Shown: piece by piece, positions 52,643-64,000 of the stretch
Layout of the letters: each line of letters starts with the position of its first letter
How positions within the stretch are numbered: position 1 is the stretch's first letter
NCBI GenBank assembly: GCA_003278445.1
Contig: QCFD01000001.1
Location: forward strand, 124,001-188,000
Source: Prochlorococcus sp. AG-363-B05
GTDB taxonomy: Bacteria; Cyanobacteriota; Cyanobacteriia; PCC-6307; Cyanobiaceae
DNA length: 64,000 nucleotides
Reading direction: 5' to 3'
Notes under the pieces: generated by a model
What the model was told of the DNA's origin: nothing
What the model saw: the letters and a program-made list of their open reading frames with translations, nothing else
Database searches by the model: none
Program-made: the position numbers and the translations under genes

Positions 52643-53320
52643 TTGCATTTGTTGATTGCAGCTGCTGGAAGCGGAAGTCGAATGGGTGCAGATCGAAATA
52701 AACTTTTATTGAAGATTGCAGGCAAGACAATTTTAGAATGGACTTTGAAGGCAGCTTTTTCCTCTCAATCAATTAGTTGGATTGGGATTGTGGGTCAACC
52801 AAAAGATAAAAGCTCTATATTTTCAATTCTTCAAAATAAAGCTGATTCATTTACGTGGATTAATGGAGGATCAACAAGACAAGAGTCAGTTCAGCGAGGG
52901 CTATCAGCCCTTCCCGGTGATGCTAAGTATGTTCTTATTCACGATGGGGCTAGATGCTTAGTTAATCCAGCCGTCTTTGATGCAATTTCAGGAATTGTGA
53001 TGGGTGGTGAGGCCGTTATTGCGGCTTCTCAAGTTATCGACACTATAAAAAAGGTTAATCAAGAAGGAGAGATAATTGATACTCCTCCACGTGCGGATTT
53101 GTGGTGTGCTCAGACACCTCAGGCTTTCCCCGTTGATCAATTAAAACAGGCTCATCGTAAAGCTATCTCTAATGGATGGAGTGTTACCGATGATGCGTCT
53201 CTATTTGAACGTTTGGGATTGCCAGTAAAAATATACGATGCAGGGCCATCAAACATTAAAGTTACAACACCATTCGATTTAGTGATTGCAGAATCTTTAT
53301 TGTCGCTTACAAAAGACTAA
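52643..53320 (+). CDS. ispD: 2-C-methyl-D-erythritol 4-phosphate cytidylyltransferase
   Basis: [58 protein letters not shown]. Confidence 0.96.
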   Translation: MHLLIAAAGSGSRMGADRNKLLLKIAGKTILEWTLKAAFSSQSISWIGIVGQPKDKSSIFSILQNKADSFTWINGGSTRQESVQRGLSALPGDAKYVLIHDGARCLVNPAVFDAISGIVMGGEAVIAASQVIDTIKKVNQEGEIIDTPPRADLWCAQTPQAFPVDQLKQAHRKAISNGWSVTDDASLFERLGLPVKIYDAGPSNIKVTTPFDLVIAESLLSLTKD

Positions 53321-54179
53321 GTCGTCCTTTGTCGCCATCTAAAATAGCTTGACTACCAATTGGTAGTGATGCATTCCCTTCTCCGTGGCCAACAGGTAAA
53401 TTAGAAATAATTGGTATTTTGAGATCTTTCGTTCGATCTCTGAGGACATCAAGAAGGTCAAACGACTTAGATTGGGAGACACCATCTTCATCAATACAGT
53501 TGGTAAATGAGCCTAAACCTAACCCTGATATTTGTTCGAGAATCCCAGCCAACCTTAGGTGAGTTAGCATTCGATCAATTCTGTAAGGAGCTTCACCAAC
53601 ATCTTCGATGATTAAAATTGATTTCTTAAAATCTGGTAAATGTTTAGTACCAATCAAGTGAGTAAGGATAGTCAGATTGCCAACTATTAGGTGCCCCTTT
53701 GCAATTCCGCCTCCCCATGGATCTCCATGAATATCTGGTACTGAACTGCCAAATAAAATTGATTTAAGCCTGTCTTTGCTCCAGCTAGGTTCGGCTCCTA
53801 ACGTTGTAATAAGTGGCCCATGAACTCCTCCATGAAATCCACTTGCGAGCCTTGCAAGAAGTATAGAAGTTAAGTCAGAGAAGCCAATCATCCAACCTTC
53901 TTTCCAGGGCTGTCGTTTTTCTAATAATCTCGATGATCCCCACCCCCCTCTAGCAAAAGCTATGAGTGGATAATGATTGTTTTGGTGCAATTCATTAAAT
54001 CTAACCTCATCATTACCTGCTAAATAACCCCATGACCTATCTACTGCATCTATATGGTTACATTTTAACCCCCACTCTAGAAGGACGTTTATCCCAGCTT
54101 GAAGATCTTCTCTTTTGCTTATTGGTGAACTTGCGGCAACTATGTGGAAAAGATCACCTTTTTTTAAAGGCCTAGTCAT
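53307..54179 (-). CDS. LD-carboxypeptidase (S66 family)
   Basis: [37 protein letters not shown]. Confidence 0.92.
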   Translation of the reverse strand: MTRPLKKGDLFHIVAASSPISKREDLQAGINVLLEWGLKCNHIDAVDRSWGYLAGNDEVRFNELHQNNHYPLIAFARGGWGSSRLLEKRQPWKEGWMIGFSDLTSILLARLASGFHGGVHGPLITTLGAEPSWSKDRLKSILFGSSVPDIHGDPWGGGIAKGHLIVGNLTILTHLIGTKHLPDFKKSILIIEDVGEAPYRIDRMLTHLRLAGILEQISGLGLGSFTNCIDEDGVSQSKSFDLLDVLRDRTKDLKIPIISNLPVGHGEGNASLPIGSQAILDGDKGRLSLL

Positions 54180-54204
54180 TTATGAATCCTGCTAAAGACA
54201 TTGA

Positions 54205-55095
54205 TTAAATAACCTTGCTTAAGATCATGCCAAGAAGTAATAAGCTGCCAATCCTTACTTGGTTGCTGAAATGTAACCCAGAAGTCTTAATACCTTTCGA
54301 TCTTGAACTTAATAAGAAAATCTCTCTTTGCATTCCTAAAGTCGATATCAACCAAAAAGGCCAAAATATCAAGCCTAAATTTGCTTTGAAAGCAGAAATA
54401 GCCATGAAAAAGCTAGTTAGAAAGTAGCAAAAAGAAACTGCTTTTATTGACTTTCTTCCGAGACTGATTGCACTACTGTTTAGACCAATTGCTTTGTCAT
54501 CAATCTCATCTGCCATTGCATAAACAGTATCAAAGCCAAAAGTCCAAAAAATTGTTGCTAGCCAACAAAATAGTAATGTTATCCCTCCTGATAAAGAGGA
54601 TTCACTTGCCGCCCAAGGGATTAAAACTGAAAAACCCCAGCAAATAGAAAGAATTAGTTGGGGATATTTAAACCATCTTTTGGCAGAAGGATATAAAACA
54701 ATAAAAGGTAGTGATAAAGATGCAAGTTGAAGGCATAAATTTCTACTATTTATTGGGATTAAAAGAACGATAAAAAGACTAAGCAATAACATTAAAGTTA
54801 GTAGTATCCATGCAGTCTTAAGAGACACGGAACCTTTTGCTAAGGGCCTTTCTTTTGTTCGTTTGACTTTCTTATCAAATTGTCGATCCCAAATATCATT
54901 GGCAATGCATCCTGCACCGCTTACAAATAAGCCACCTAAAATCACCAAACCCAAAAGCATTGTGGAGGGTGGTCCTGCTGGGGTTAACCAAAGAGACCAT
55001 CCAGCAGGAATGAGAAGTATCAATCTTCCACTTGGTTTATTCCATCTAAGAAGTTGAAAATAACATCTAATTTTTTGTGTAAGAAGATTACTCAC
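54205..55095 (-). CDS. 4-hydroxybenzoate polyprenyltransferase-like (UbiA family)
   Basis: RWNKPSGRLILLIPAGWSLWL, NDIWDRQFDKKVKRTKERPLAKGSVSLK. Confidence 0.92.
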   Translation of the reverse strand: MSNLLTQKIRCYFQLLRWNKPSGRLILLIPAGWSLWLTPAGPPSTMLLGLVILGGLFVSGAGCIANDIWDRQFDKKVKRTKERPLAKGSVSLKTAWILLTLMLLLSLFIVLLIPINSRNLCLQLASLSLPFIVLYPSAKRWFKYPQLILSICWGFSVLIPWAASESSLSGGITLLFCWLATIFWTFGFDTVYAMADEIDDKAIGLNSSAISLGRKSIKAVSFCYFLTSFFMAISAFKANLGLIFWPFWLISTLGMQREIFLLSSRSKGIKTSGLHFSNQVRIGSLLLLGMILSKVI

Positions 55096-55184
55096 GAAGA
55101 TTTAAGTTGATAATCATTTATGTGGTCTTCTCAATAGGGTGCTGAGGATGTCAGAGTATTGAGGTTAAACCTACATACACATAT

Positions 55185-56819
55185 ATGTTAGGTGACTCAA
55201 TAAATAATTCCTTTCAAGGGAATTCTATTGAATTAGATCTTGGAGAAAATCAAGATACTGAACCATGTCGTGTGGCAACAATTGATATTGGGACCAACTC
55301 AACTCATTTATTGATTGCAAAGCTTGAGCCCAAATTAAATACTTTTAGTATTGAACTTGCAGAAAAATCAACAACAAGACTAGGAGAAAGAGACCCTGAT
55401 ACTGGAGAGCTGACATCTCTAGCAATGAATAGGGCTTTTTCAACATTGAAAAGGTTTAAGGATTTATCAGAAAGTTATAAAGTTGAGAGTCTTATTATCG
55501 CTGCAACAAGTGCGGTTAGAGAAGCACCCAATGGACAAGTTTTTATATCTGAAATAAAAAAGAAGATAGGTTTAGATGTTGAATTGATAAGCGGAGCAGA
55601 AGAAGCAAGATTGATTTATTTAGGCGTACTTTCAGGAATGAAATTTGGAAGTAAGCCCCATCTTGTTCTTGATATTGGGGGAGGTTCGACGGAATTAATC
55701 CTTGGTGATAGTTCTGAAGCAAGAGCATTAACAAGTACAAAGATTGGAGCAGTAAGATTACAAAGAGAATTTATTAAAAAAGATCCAATTTCCTCTCAGA
55801 CTGAATTGTTTTTAAGGTCATTTATAAGAGGATCTATGGAGTCTGCAATTGATAAAGTATCTAAAAGGATTGAAGTAGGAGAGAAACCTGTTCTAGTCGC
55901 AACTAGTGGAACTGCTATGGCTATTGGAACATTAATCTCTAATAAAGAAAATCATGTTCAATCAAAATTACATGGATATAAAATTTCCAAAAATAATTTA
56001 GATAGCATTGTTAGTCAATTAATAAAAATGACACCTAATGAAAGGAGTAATTTGCCCTCATTAAGTGAAAGAAGATCTGAGATTATTGTTCCAGGAGCTT
56101 TGATTCTACAAACTATAATGGCAATGGTTAATGTTAATGAAATTGTTTTAAGTGAAAGAGCTCTTCGCGAAGGATTAGTAGTTGATTGGATGTGTCGAAA
56201 TCATTATTTAAAAGATCAATTGAGCTTTCAAGGATCAATAAGAGAAAGAACTGTTATTCATCAATCTAGAAGATTTGGTGTTAATTCAAAAAGATCAAAA
56301 AGAGTATCAGAATTTGCGCTTACTTTTTATGATCAGACTAAAGGTATTTTGCATAATGATAATGGTGAAGGTAGAGATCTTTTATGGGCAGCAGCTAGAC
56401 TTCATGCTTGTGGAAAGCATATCAATATAAGTGCCTATCATAAGCATTCATGGTATTTAATAAGAAATGGAGAACTCTTAGGATACTCCCATTCTGAGCA
56501 CTTAATGGTCGCCGCTATCGCCAGGTATCATAGGAAAAGCCTTCCAAAAAAAAGACATGAAGCTTGGCAATTATTAATTGATGAGAGTCAAAAAAGATTG
56601 GTGAGTGATATGTCTTTGATTCTCAGACTTTCATGCGCTTTGGATAGAAGGCCAGACCCTTTGATATCAAATCTTGTTATTGAAGCTAAGGATGAAAAAG
56701 TTGATATTGATTTAATTCCTAATGATTTAGGGCAGAATTTAGATCTTGAGAAATGGAGCTTAAATAAGGTCTTTTTACTAGTTAAGAAAATCAAAGGTGT
56801 CGATATAAATATTATTTAA
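55185..56819 (+). CDS. ppx: exopolyphosphatase (Ppx/GppA family)
   Basis: VATIDIGTNSTHLLIAKLE, ISGAEEARLIYLGVL, LVLDIGGGSTELILGD. Confidence 0.95.
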   Translation: MLGDSINNSFQGNSIELDLGENQDTEPCRVATIDIGTNSTHLLIAKLEPKLNTFSIELAEKSTTRLGERDPDTGELTSLAMNRAFSTLKRFKDLSESYKVESLIIAATSAVREAPNGQVFISEIKKKIGLDVELISGAEEARLIYLGVLSGMKFGSKPHLVLDIGGGSTELILGDSSEARALTSTKIGAVRLQREFIKKDPISSQTELFLRSFIRGSMESAIDKVSKRIEVGEKPVLVATSGTAMAIGTLISNKENHVQSKLHGYKISKNNLDSIVSQLIKMTPNERSNLPSLSERRSEIIVPGALILQTIMAMVNVNEIVLSERALREGLVVDWMCRNHYLKDQLSFQGSIRERTVIHQSRRFGVNSKRSKRVSEFALTFYDQTKGILHNDNGEGRDLLWAAARLHACGKHINISAYHKHSWYLIRNGELLGYSHSEHLMVAAIARYHRKSLPKKRHEAWQLLIDESQKRLVSDMSLILRLSCALDRRPDPLISNLVIEAKDEKVDIDLIPNDLGQNLDLEKWSLNKVFLLVKKIKGVDINII

Positions 56820-56829
56820 AATATATATT

Positions 56830-57318
56830 TTAAATAATATTTAATAAAAATACTTCACTTCTCTGGAGATTAATAGACTCATTTTGAGTATTTTCAATAT
56901 ATTTTAATACCATAATTGATGTAAGCAATCCTAACGTCCCAGATAAAAGTACCATGCTAAATGGATTAATATTTTTATTTTTTCTAGGACCATCTTTCTT
57001 AATTAAAGGGTTGAATTTAGTCTCATCCTTTTTGTTTTCATTAAGTTCTTCAAGAATAAAGCTTGTATCTAGGTTCAATTTCTCTGCTATTCGCCTAACC
57101 ATTGCTCTAATAAAAACTTTTTCAGGAAGTGATTTTTCATCTCCTTCTTCAAGTGCAATTAGTTGTTCTTTAGCAATTCTAAGTGATGAGGATAAATCCT
57201 CCACTGAAAGATTTCTTCCTTGTCGAGCCTCTTTAAGAAACTCACCAACTTTTTGTAATGGGGACTTTTTATTTGCGATAGGGAAATTATCGCTTTTTTT
57301 TCCTTCACTTTGTTCCAA
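56830..57318 (-). CDS. RodZ-like helix-turn-helix / single-TM protein
   Basis: VGEFLKEARQGRNLSVEDLSSSLRIAKEQLIALEEGDEKSLPEKVFIRAMVRRIAEKL then TM segment. Confidence 0.82.
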   Translation of the reverse strand: MEQSEGKKSDNFPIANKKSPLQKVGEFLKEARQGRNLSVEDLSSSLRIAKEQLIALEEGDEKSLPEKVFIRAMVRRIAEKLNLDTSFILEELNENKKDETKFNPLIKKDGPRKNKNINPFSMVLLSGTLGLLTSIMVLKYIENTQNESINLQRSEVFLLNII

Positions 57319-57436
57319 GTAAAAACCTTTGATGTATTGAATTTATTCTAAAGGGTTTGTAAAGGAATTTATTTTTATAAGATCATTTATCTATATCATT
57401 GAATCTTTTTGAAAATTGGTCTTCATTTATATCACT

Positions 57437-58189
57437 TTAGCTAGGCCTAAATAAATGAGAATGTGTTGGATCATAAAGTTTTGATCTGTTATTTCCGATC
57501 CTTAATGTTGGACTGATTATATATAAAGTGGTTCTGATTAATTTTTTTTCTTTAGAGATCTTAGCCATTTTACTTAAAGGTATAACTTTTACCCACTCAT
57601 CTGGCCAAGAGATTCTATGTGCAATAGCTACAGGTGTATCTGCAGGATAATACTTTATAAGTATGGATTGTACTTCTTCTATATGTCTTGCACTTAAGTA
57701 AAGACATAAAGAAGATTGAATGGATGCAAGCTTCTCAAGGCTTTCTTTTTGTGGCTTACCTGTCCTGCCATCTGCTCTGCTAAGTATTATCGTTTGGGTT
57801 AGATTTGGAATTGTTAGTTCGAAGCCTAAAGTTGCGGCAGTTGCTTGATATGCACTTACTCCAGGAATAATCTCTACTTTAATTCCTGCATCATTTAATC
57901 TGCAAATTTGTTCTGATATCGCTCCATATAAGCAAGGATCACCATCGTGAAGACGAACAACTTTCTTGCCCTCCTTATGTCTTTTTATTAGCACATGAAT
58001 TATCTCTTCTAGAGTTAATGAACTTGTCTTTATTTTTTCACAATGATCTTTAGCAAGATTTGTTATTTGTATTGGAATTAGAGAATCTGTCCAAACTAAA
58101 ACATCAGCTTTTTTTATCTTTTCTTGAGCTCTTATTGTCATTAAGTCTAAAGCACCTGGACCAGCTCCTACAATTGAAATCTGATTCAT
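57437..58189 (-). CDS. cobM: precorrin-4 C(11)-methyltransferase
   Basis: [67 protein letters not shown]. Confidence 0.94.
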   Translation of the reverse strand: MNQISIVGAGPGALDLMTIRAQEKIKKADVLVWTDSLIPIQITNLAKDHCEKIKTSSLTLEEIIHVLIKRHKEGKKVVRLHDGDPCLYGAISEQICRLNDAGIKVEIIPGVSAYQATAATLGFELTIPNLTQTIILSRADGRTGKPQKESLEKLASIQSSLCLYLSARHIEEVQSILIKYYPADTPVAIAHRISWPDEWVKVIPLSKMAKISKEKKLIRTTLYIISPTLRIGNNRSKLYDPTHSHLFRPS

Positions 58190-59100
58190 TTATTTCTCCC
58201 ATTAATTAAAGAAGGATCAGGAAGTGCTTTTTTAGAAATATAAATTCTCCATATCCCTAATAAACCTAAACTCATTAAAAATAAGCTAATTACTTGTGCC
58301 ATTCGAAGCCCTCCCTCGCAAAAAGGAGGAACTCCAACTAAGCAGAGAGGGTCTATTCTTAAGGCTTCTATCCAAACTCTTCCTAAGCTGTAGCTTATTA
58401 AATAAATGCAACTTAAGGTGCCAGAGGGTAGGCTGATTTGATTTTTCTTTGATTTCAAAAAAAGATAAATTAGTATTCCAAATACAAAAATATTCCATAT
58501 AGATTCATAAAGAAAGGTAGGGTGAAAATAATTTTGTGCGGAGAATATTGTTGGTCTAAATTCATAAGGTATAAATAATTTCCACGGTAAGTTTGTGGGA
58601 ATACCAAAAGCTTCGTTATTAAAAAAGTTACCCCATCTTCCGATTGCCTGTCCTAATGCAACTGAAGGAACTAGTACATCAATAACATTCCAAAAAGATT
58701 CTCTACGCCAACGGCAAAAAAATATTATGGATAATGTTCCCATTATTAGAGCTCCATGAATTGCAATTCCTCCTCCCCATATTTCTATAGCAGTAGGAAT
58801 AGGTATATTAAAGTTTAAAAAATTAATTGAACTCCAGAAATTCTTACCGGTATAGTTTCTCCATTCAAATGCTACATAATAAAGTCTTGCTCCGATTACT
58901 GATGCCAGAACCAGAATAGGAAGCAAATCATTTATTAGACTTTTTTTTAAACCTTTTTCTCGGGCTAATTCGCCTGATAAATTAAGCCCTACCAAAACTG
59001 AAATAGCTATCAATAATCCATACCACCTTAATGAAAAAGGACCAAGTTGAAACAACTCCGGCCCAGGTGATCTAAGCGCTATAAATATATTTTCCATCAA
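58186..59100 (-). CDS. lgt: prolipoprotein diacylglyceryl transferase
   Basis: [60 protein letters not shown]. Confidence 0.96.
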   Translation of the reverse strand: MMENIFIALRSPGPELFQLGPFSLRWYGLLIAISVLVGLNLSGELAREKGLKKSLINDLLPILVLASVIGARLYYVAFEWRNYTGKNFWSSINFLNFNIPIPTAIEIWGGGIAIHGALIMGTLSIIFFCRWRRESFWNVIDVLVPSVALGQAIGRWGNFFNNEAFGIPTNLPWKLFIPYEFRPTIFSAQNYFHPTFLYESIWNIFVFGILIYLFLKSKKNQISLPSGTLSCIYLISYSLGRVWIEALRIDPLCLVGVPPFCEGGLRMAQVISLFLMSLGLLGIWRIYISKKALPDPSLINGRNK

Positions 59101-59110
59101 TTATTTTAAT

Positions 59111-60076
59111 TTATATTCCTTCAGCAGCTTGTACTTTCTCTACTTGTTTCTTTTTGAGAACAAGCATTATTTGTGATAACCCAACTCCTATAAAGAAAAT
59201 AATCATGCCAATAACTCTTGCTTTACTCTGTAAAACAATTTCTTTATCAAGTTGACCAAAACCTCCAACATTAGGATCTTCAGTTAATTTTGTACCTTTC
59301 TCAATTGTGTCACCTTCTTTTATTAATAATGAAGTTCCAGCAGGAAGGTTTTCAGTAAAACTTTCTCCTTTTTCATTACTTAGATTAATTGTTTGTGTTC
59401 CATCTTCGTTTGTTCCTATTGAAGTTATTGTCCCTGAATTTGTTGCAGTAAACAAATTGTTATTGCTCTTTTCACCAGTTGGATAAACTTGACCTCTTCC
59501 CCTATTCCCTCCTATATGAATTGAATACTTTCCAAAATGATAATCGCTGTCTTTTCTAGGATCAGGTGATAAGACAGGGAAGACAATCTCTCTGTTTTGA
59601 TCCCCAGGTAAAGGACCTACTAAAATAATATTTTCTTGTTCCTCGCTGTATTGGGTGAAGTAAACACCTTGTGTCTCTTCTTTTATCTCATCAGTCCATC
59701 TTTCTTGAGGAGCAAGCTTAAATCCATCTGGAAGCATTACAACGGCTCCAACTTGGAGAGGAACTTTGCTTCCATCAGCTCCAATCTCTTGTAGGTCCTT
59801 TTTATAAGGTATTTCTACGACTGTTTTGAAAACACTATCAGCAGCAACTGCCTGAGGAACTTCAGCTCTTGTTGGCATACTTGCTACATGACAATTAGCG
59901 CAAACAATTTTCCCAGTGGCCTCTCTAGGATTTTCAAATTTTTGTTGAGCCCAAAACGGGTATGCCCAAGTTGGTTGAGGAATTAAAAATATTGAAAACC
60001 CTATAAGAACTGAAAAGAGAAAGATTTTTAATGAACGACTCATGGTTTTAGAAATGGTATTGAAGTTTTTTTTCAT
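59111..60076 (-). CDS. petA: apocytochrome f
   Basis: [53 protein letters not shown]. Confidence 0.98.
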   Translation of the reverse strand: MKKNFNTISKTMSRSLKIFLFSVLIGFSIFLIPQPTWAYPFWAQQKFENPREATGKIVCANCHVASMPTRAEVPQAVAADSVFKTVVEIPYKKDLQEIGADGSKVPLQVGAVVMLPDGFKLAPQERWTDEIKEETQGVYFTQYSEEQENIILVGPLPGDQNREIVFPVLSPDPRKDSDYHFGKYSIHIGGNRGRGQVYPTGEKSNNNLFTATNSGTITSIGTNEDGTQTINLSNEKGESFTENLPAGTSLLIKEGDTIEKGTKLTEDPNVGGFGQLDKEIVLQSKARVIGMIIFFIGVGLSQIMLVLKKKQVEKVQAAEGI

Positions 60077-60083
60077 TTATTTA

Positions 60084-60620
60084 TCATCCCCACCAAGGAT
60101 CAGTACCAGTCCGAAAATCAGTTTCTGTCCACTGACTTACTAGCACTTGATCATCCTCAACTGATACATGAGCTATCGCTAAAGATAGAGGAGCTGGTCC
60201 TCTTACAACTTTTCCTGTGGAATCGTATTGACTTCCATGACATGGACACATGTATTTATTTGCTCCGCTATTCCATGGCACTACACAACCAAGGTGAGTA
60301 CAAATCGCATTAATTCCGTAACTGGTAATTGCATCTTCACCCTCAACTATTAGGTAGGTTGGATCACCTTTAAGTCCTTGTACCAAACTTCTATCACCAA
60401 CTGGATGAGTTGATAGCCAACCACTTGCACTTACATTATTTCCTAACTCATCTTTTGCATTCGTTCCACCACCACCACCACCAGCCCTATAAGGAGTGAA
60501 GTATTGAGCTACTGGATATAAAGCTCCTAAAGCAACCCCTGTAACTGTTCCAAAGGTAAGCAGATTCATGAACTGCCTTCTGCCCATCGAGGGCACATCT
60601 GCAGTTGTCATTTGTGTCAT
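60084..60620 (-). CDS. petC: cytochrome b6f Rieske iron-sulfur protein
   Basis: [11 protein letters not shown] and [14 protein letters not shown]; twin-Arg GRRQFMNLL. Confidence 0.98.
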   Translation of the reverse strand: MTQMTTADVPSMGRRQFMNLLTFGTVTGVALGALYPVAQYFTPYRAGGGGGGTNAKDELGNNVSASGWLSTHPVGDRSLVQGLKGDPTYLIVEGEDAITSYGINAICTHLGCVVPWNSGANKYMCPCHGSQYDSTGKVVRGPAPLSLAIAHVSVEDDQVLVSQWTETDFRTGTDPWWG

Positions 60621-60703
60621 TACAGACGTTCACCTATAAATAGATATTAGACCAGAATGGACACATAAAGGATTATTAATCTCTGCTAAGACTAGGTTTT
60701 GAA

Positions 60704-61066
60704 ATGAGTTTTGAATTTAATTCGTCAAATTCTGGTACTTCTTCTGCTTCAATTCCATTGGAAGCAGAAGAAGTAATGGAGTGCTTAAGAAGGCGCTGGG
60801 GCGTAACATATGATTTGCGATTGTTAATAAAAAGAGACCGGATATATTTGCAAATGATGTGGGGATTTTTAGAACAACAGTCTTTCCCTATCGATAAAGA
60901 GACCTTTAAAGAAAACTTAAATCGAACCTTAGAAATAATTAACCGTGCCGGCCAATCAAATTTTGTTAGAAATTGGCTGGAAAATGTTCAGGCCCAACCA
61001 AGACTAGGTAAAGCGATTACATTGACTTTGCCTATGGATCAAAGGATTGACGAATTTGTCCTTTGA
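60704..61066 (+). CDS. DUF3067-like conserved cyanobacterial protein
   Basis: LRRRWGVTYDLRLLIKRDRIYLQMMWGFLEQQSFP, LGKAITLTLPMDQRIDEFVL. Confidence 0.75.
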   Translation: MSFEFNSSNSGTSSASIPLEAEEVMECLRRRWGVTYDLRLLIKRDRIYLQMMWGFLEQQSFPIDKETFKENLNRTLEIINRAGQSNFVRNWLENVQAQPRLGKAITLTLPMDQRIDEFVL

Positions 61067-61751
61067 GATTTGTTGTTAAGGCAACTAAACCAATTCCAAC
61101 AAAAAACAAAAAAGTTATCGATGTTGATAAAAGAAGCATAGTTATTGGATCAGTTGATGGGGTTAAAATAGCTCCTGCAATGGCTGAGGCCATTACTACC
61201 AATCTCCACGTAGATAACATCTTCCTCCAAGAAATTATTTCAAAGAAACCTAAAATTAATTGAAGTATTGGTAATTGGAAGGCTAAACCAGTTGAAAGCA
61301 TGAGTAGAAGTACAAAATCTAAATATTTTTCTATTGACCATAGTGGTTCAACTACATCGGCTCCATAATTTATTAGAAATCCCAAGGCTGCAGGTATCAA
61401 AGCCTTCCAAGCAAAAAGAATTCCTAAGAAAAATAAAATTGCTGAACCTGCAACTGATGGGGCTATCAAAAGCTTTTCTTTCTTAGTTAGACCTGGAAGG
61501 ATGAACTTTAAAAATTGGTAAAGTATGAAAGGAAGAGAAAGAGTAAGCCCTCCATAACCTGCAACTTTTATTGAAGTAAATAAAAATTCACCAGGTGCTA
61601 CTTGTAAAAATTGTATTTTCCCAGCTGGCAACTCTAATGCTTGTACAAGTTTCCTAACAAATAACAAGCAAAAACCTGATAAAAGAAGAACTGCAATAAG
61701 ACTTTTTAGGATCCTTTGACGAAGTTCTTCAAGATGATCAACTAAAGGCAT
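61032..61751 (-). CDS. tatC: Sec-independent protein translocase TatC
   Basis: MPLVDHLEELRQRILKSL, SLPFILYQFLKFILPGLTKKEK, AIAGAILTPSTDPITMLLLS. Confidence 0.95.
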   Translation of the reverse strand: MPLVDHLEELRQRILKSLIAVLLLSGFCLLFVRKLVQALELPAGKIQFLQVAPGEFLFTSIKVAGYGGLTLSLPFILYQFLKFILPGLTKKEKLLIAPSVAGSAILFFLGILFAWKALIPAALGFLINYGADVVEPLWSIEKYLDFVLLLMLSTGLAFQLPILQLILGFFEIISWRKMLSTWRLVVMASAIAGAILTPSTDPITMLLLSTSITFLFFVGIGLVALTTNLKGQIRQSFDP

Positions 61752-61989
61752 CTCAAAGGATTGAGATGCCTCATTTGGATTAGCTTTTCCCTCGATCCTT
61801 ATAGGAGGAGGAGCTTTTAAAATATTTTCGTTTTTGTTGGAGCTATTCAGGTTGATTTAGCTTAATAGCCTTATTTTAGTATTAAATTGAGTTTGTAAGT
61901 AGTAAGTAAGAAATTTTTCTAGTTATTTTAGAAGAGATAATATAGATAAATTGTTGATGATTCGTCTATCGAGATAGAGCTAGAGTTTT

Positions 61990-62241
61990 TTACTTGTTTT
62001 TTGTTGGGTCAGGCAAAATAAAAGGAGGACAATCATTTAGTGAAGATTCACCATAACTAGCATATTCTTTATAGCCACCCATTTTCCCGTTGGTTTTCAT
62101 TAAAGCGCTTGTAAATGCTAATAAAAGAAAAACTGTCGGAGCTCCAATAATTAATGCTGCTCCAAATGCATATCCAATTAAAAACTCTGGAAAAGAGTGA
62201 TTACCAAGAAACTCATGCGTGCCTAGCAAAAAGTCAATCAT
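61990..62241 (-). CDS. small conserved-looking membrane protein, unknown function
   Basis: 83-aa ORF, one long TM segment. Confidence 0.55.
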   Translation of the reverse strand: MIDFLLGTHEFLGNHSFPEFLIGYAFGAALIIGAPTVFLLLAFTSALMKTNGKMGGYKEYASYGESSLNDCPPFILPDPTKNK

Positions 62242-62282
62242 TTAAAACTGGTCTAATGAAGCTGATAGTAAGTCATTGAAGT

Positions 62283-63962
62283 TCACTTCTGGTGGAAATA
62301 TTTCGCAGCTCTCTCAGCTTTTCCCCACAGGACCTTCCCACCCCTATGACTAACAGTTCCAGGTAAGGATCCTGATATCCTTTGTAGATTCTCAATTGGA
62401 ACCATAATTATGGGTGTAAGCTTGTTACCTTTCGCACGGCTAAAGAAAGAAGCAAGATCAGCAGCTAATTCAATATCTTTATCATCAAAAAGTCCATTGG
62501 ATGATTTAAGTACAACATGGCTTCCAGGTGTCTCTTGAGCATGAAACCAAAGATCACCTTTTTTTCCTTTTTTTAGACTAATTAATTCATTTTGCCTGTT
62601 ATTAGAACCTATTTGAATCTTTAGACCGCTAGGACTCTGAATTTCTCTTATCGTTGAAGCCTGTTCCTTTTTTCTATTCGATTTAAACTTGGATGATTTT
62701 TTTTTAATGCAAATATATTCTTCTACTTCTTCTTTAAGTTCAATTATTGAATCTAGTTTATTTTTATTAGCCTCATCCTCCTCATACATTAATGAATCAA
62801 GGAATAACTCAAAATATTCAATATCAGATATTTTCTTCTTGTGAAATTCGACCCTATTTAGAATTGCCTCTCTAGATCTTTTTTTTCTTTTAGCTTCTTT
62901 GAATAGATTCTGAGCCTCAACTATTTGATTCTTAGTTGGGGATTTTAAAGTTAGAATATTATTAGCCTTATTTTGCATGGTTATATATTCAGAAATATTT
63001 TTAATTAGTAATCTCTGCGCTTCTAGTTTTCTTGTTTCATCATCTTTTGACTTTTGGAGATCATATTTTAATTTTTCTCTAATAGAATATATCTTTCTAT
63101 CTATAATTTTATTTGAATAATATATACCAAGACTAAGACCAATTTTTGTATTCTCAACCGTCGAGTTTACTTCTCCCCAGACTACAAAATCAGTTGGACC
63201 ATTGAAATTGATAGTGTAATTATTATTCTCAACATCTATTAGCCACTTCGTCCATCTTTCATATATTGCTTCCCATGTTTTTAATTCAATACTTGTTACA
63301 GATTGATTGATTATATAATTTGCGTCATTGTAATTATTGCCTGCAACTTGTAATGTTAGAGCTGGACTTATTCCTTGATAAGTATCTTTAAGGCAATTCT
63401 TGAATGTTGATGGAACCAAGCATATATTCTCTTTCCATGTTTGAAATGATTCAGAGATTTTAGGGACTAATCCTTTAAGAACTGGAGGGGATTTGTAAAT
63501 ATCTCCAGTCCCTATTGGCCTTAGTCTTGAGTGGTTTTCTTTTATTTGTTTCCCAAGAGCAACTACTTTGCTTGATCTGTCTAAAAGTAAAATATTACTG
63601 TGTCTACCCATCAACTCGACTACAACTTCTTTCTCAATTTCTTTACCAGGTCTGCTAGAGAATTGAAATCTTACTATTCTTTCAAACCCAGTTTGTCCTA
63701 TCTTTACTAAAGCTAAATTGACTAATAAATGTTTTAGTTGTTTCGCTAATGTACTTTTTTCACCATATCTTTTTGGAGGTGGTATTTCTACAATTCTTGG
63801 CGACTCAGCAAGCCAACTAATCTCAATCCATGTAAGTTTTTCAAGTGTTCTAAATCCTAATTGAAGAGTATGTGAATCAATTTGCTGTGCATTTTCAAAT
63901 CTACTTGGAACTATGTCTTGGTTAAGTTCAAAAACAACCGCTTTAAGGGTTGTTAAGTCCAT
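62283..63962 (-). CDS. NFACT / Rqc2-like (fibronectin-binding family) protein
   Basis: ELMGRHSNILLLD, GDLWFHAQETPGSHVVLKSSNG, ADLASFFSRAKGNKLTPIIMVP. Confidence 0.9.
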   Translation of the reverse strand: MDLTTLKAVVFELNQDIVPSRFENAQQIDSHTLQLGFRTLEKLTWIEISWLAESPRIVEIPPPKRYGEKSTLAKQLKHLLVNLALVKIGQTGFERIVRFQFSSRPGKEIEKEVVVELMGRHSNILLLDRSSKVVALGKQIKENHSRLRPIGTGDIYKSPPVLKGLVPKISESFQTWKENICLVPSTFKNCLKDTYQGISPALTLQVAGNNYNDANYIINQSVTSIELKTWEAIYERWTKWLIDVENNNYTINFNGPTDFVVWGEVNSTVENTKIGLSLGIYYSNKIIDRKIYSIREKLKYDLQKSKDDETRKLEAQRLLIKNISEYITMQNKANNILTLKSPTKNQIVEAQNLFKEAKRKKRSREAILNRVEFHKKKISDIEYFELFLDSLMYEEDEANKNKLDSIIELKEEVEEYICIKKKSSKFKSNRKKEQASTIREIQSPSGLKIQIGSNNRQNELISLKKGKKGDLWFHAQETPGSHVVLKSSNGLFDDKDIELAADLASFFSRAKGNKLTPIIMVPIENLQRISGSLPGTVSHRGGKVLWGKAERAAKYFHQK

Positions 63963-64000
63963 TATTTGAATTGGAGCTTTGTTCATTTATCATCCTTTTA

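Overview
The window looks like a low-GC marine picocyanobacterial chromosome segment, probably Prochlorococcus of a low-light-like lineage. That is inferred from gene content and codon usage; no search was run. Most of it is housekeeping: queA (partial), cysK, two cystathionine gamma-synthase-like genes, rpsD, yidD, murE, nfu, mqo, lepA, rsmB, chlG, hisF, menG/ubiE, vipp1/pspA, birA, ndhB, topA, cobT-like, ribE, ctaCDE and ctaAB, groEL2, fabG, ispD, ubiA, ppx, cobM, lgt, petCA, tatC and an NFACT/Rqc2-like gene. Two accessory regions stand out. (1) About 4.4-8.0 kb holds mostly very small ORFs. It includes a tandem run of high-light-inducible (hli) genes in which one copy has an in-frame TGA exactly at the Trp of NGRWAMIG and another is a decayed remnant. 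A neighbouring small ORF also appears broken by TGA plus a 1-nt shift, and a Cys/His-rich protein sits nearby. (2) About 49.8-51.75 kb holds an orphan aspartyl/asparaginyl beta-hydroxylase-like gene between two directly repeated 5' ends of a serine recombinase, one truncated and one decayed. Other observations are a near-consensus Fur box between a porin gene and rsmB, a perfect hairpin covering the annotated tatC start codon, and a PsbN-like protein with a His-rich tail next to a His-rich Ni/Co transporter. I did not find a CRISPR array, rRNA or convincing tRNA. I see no strong case for a wholly new multi-gene system; the best novelty leads are the hli/small-ORF decay cluster and the recombinase-flanked hydroxylase.
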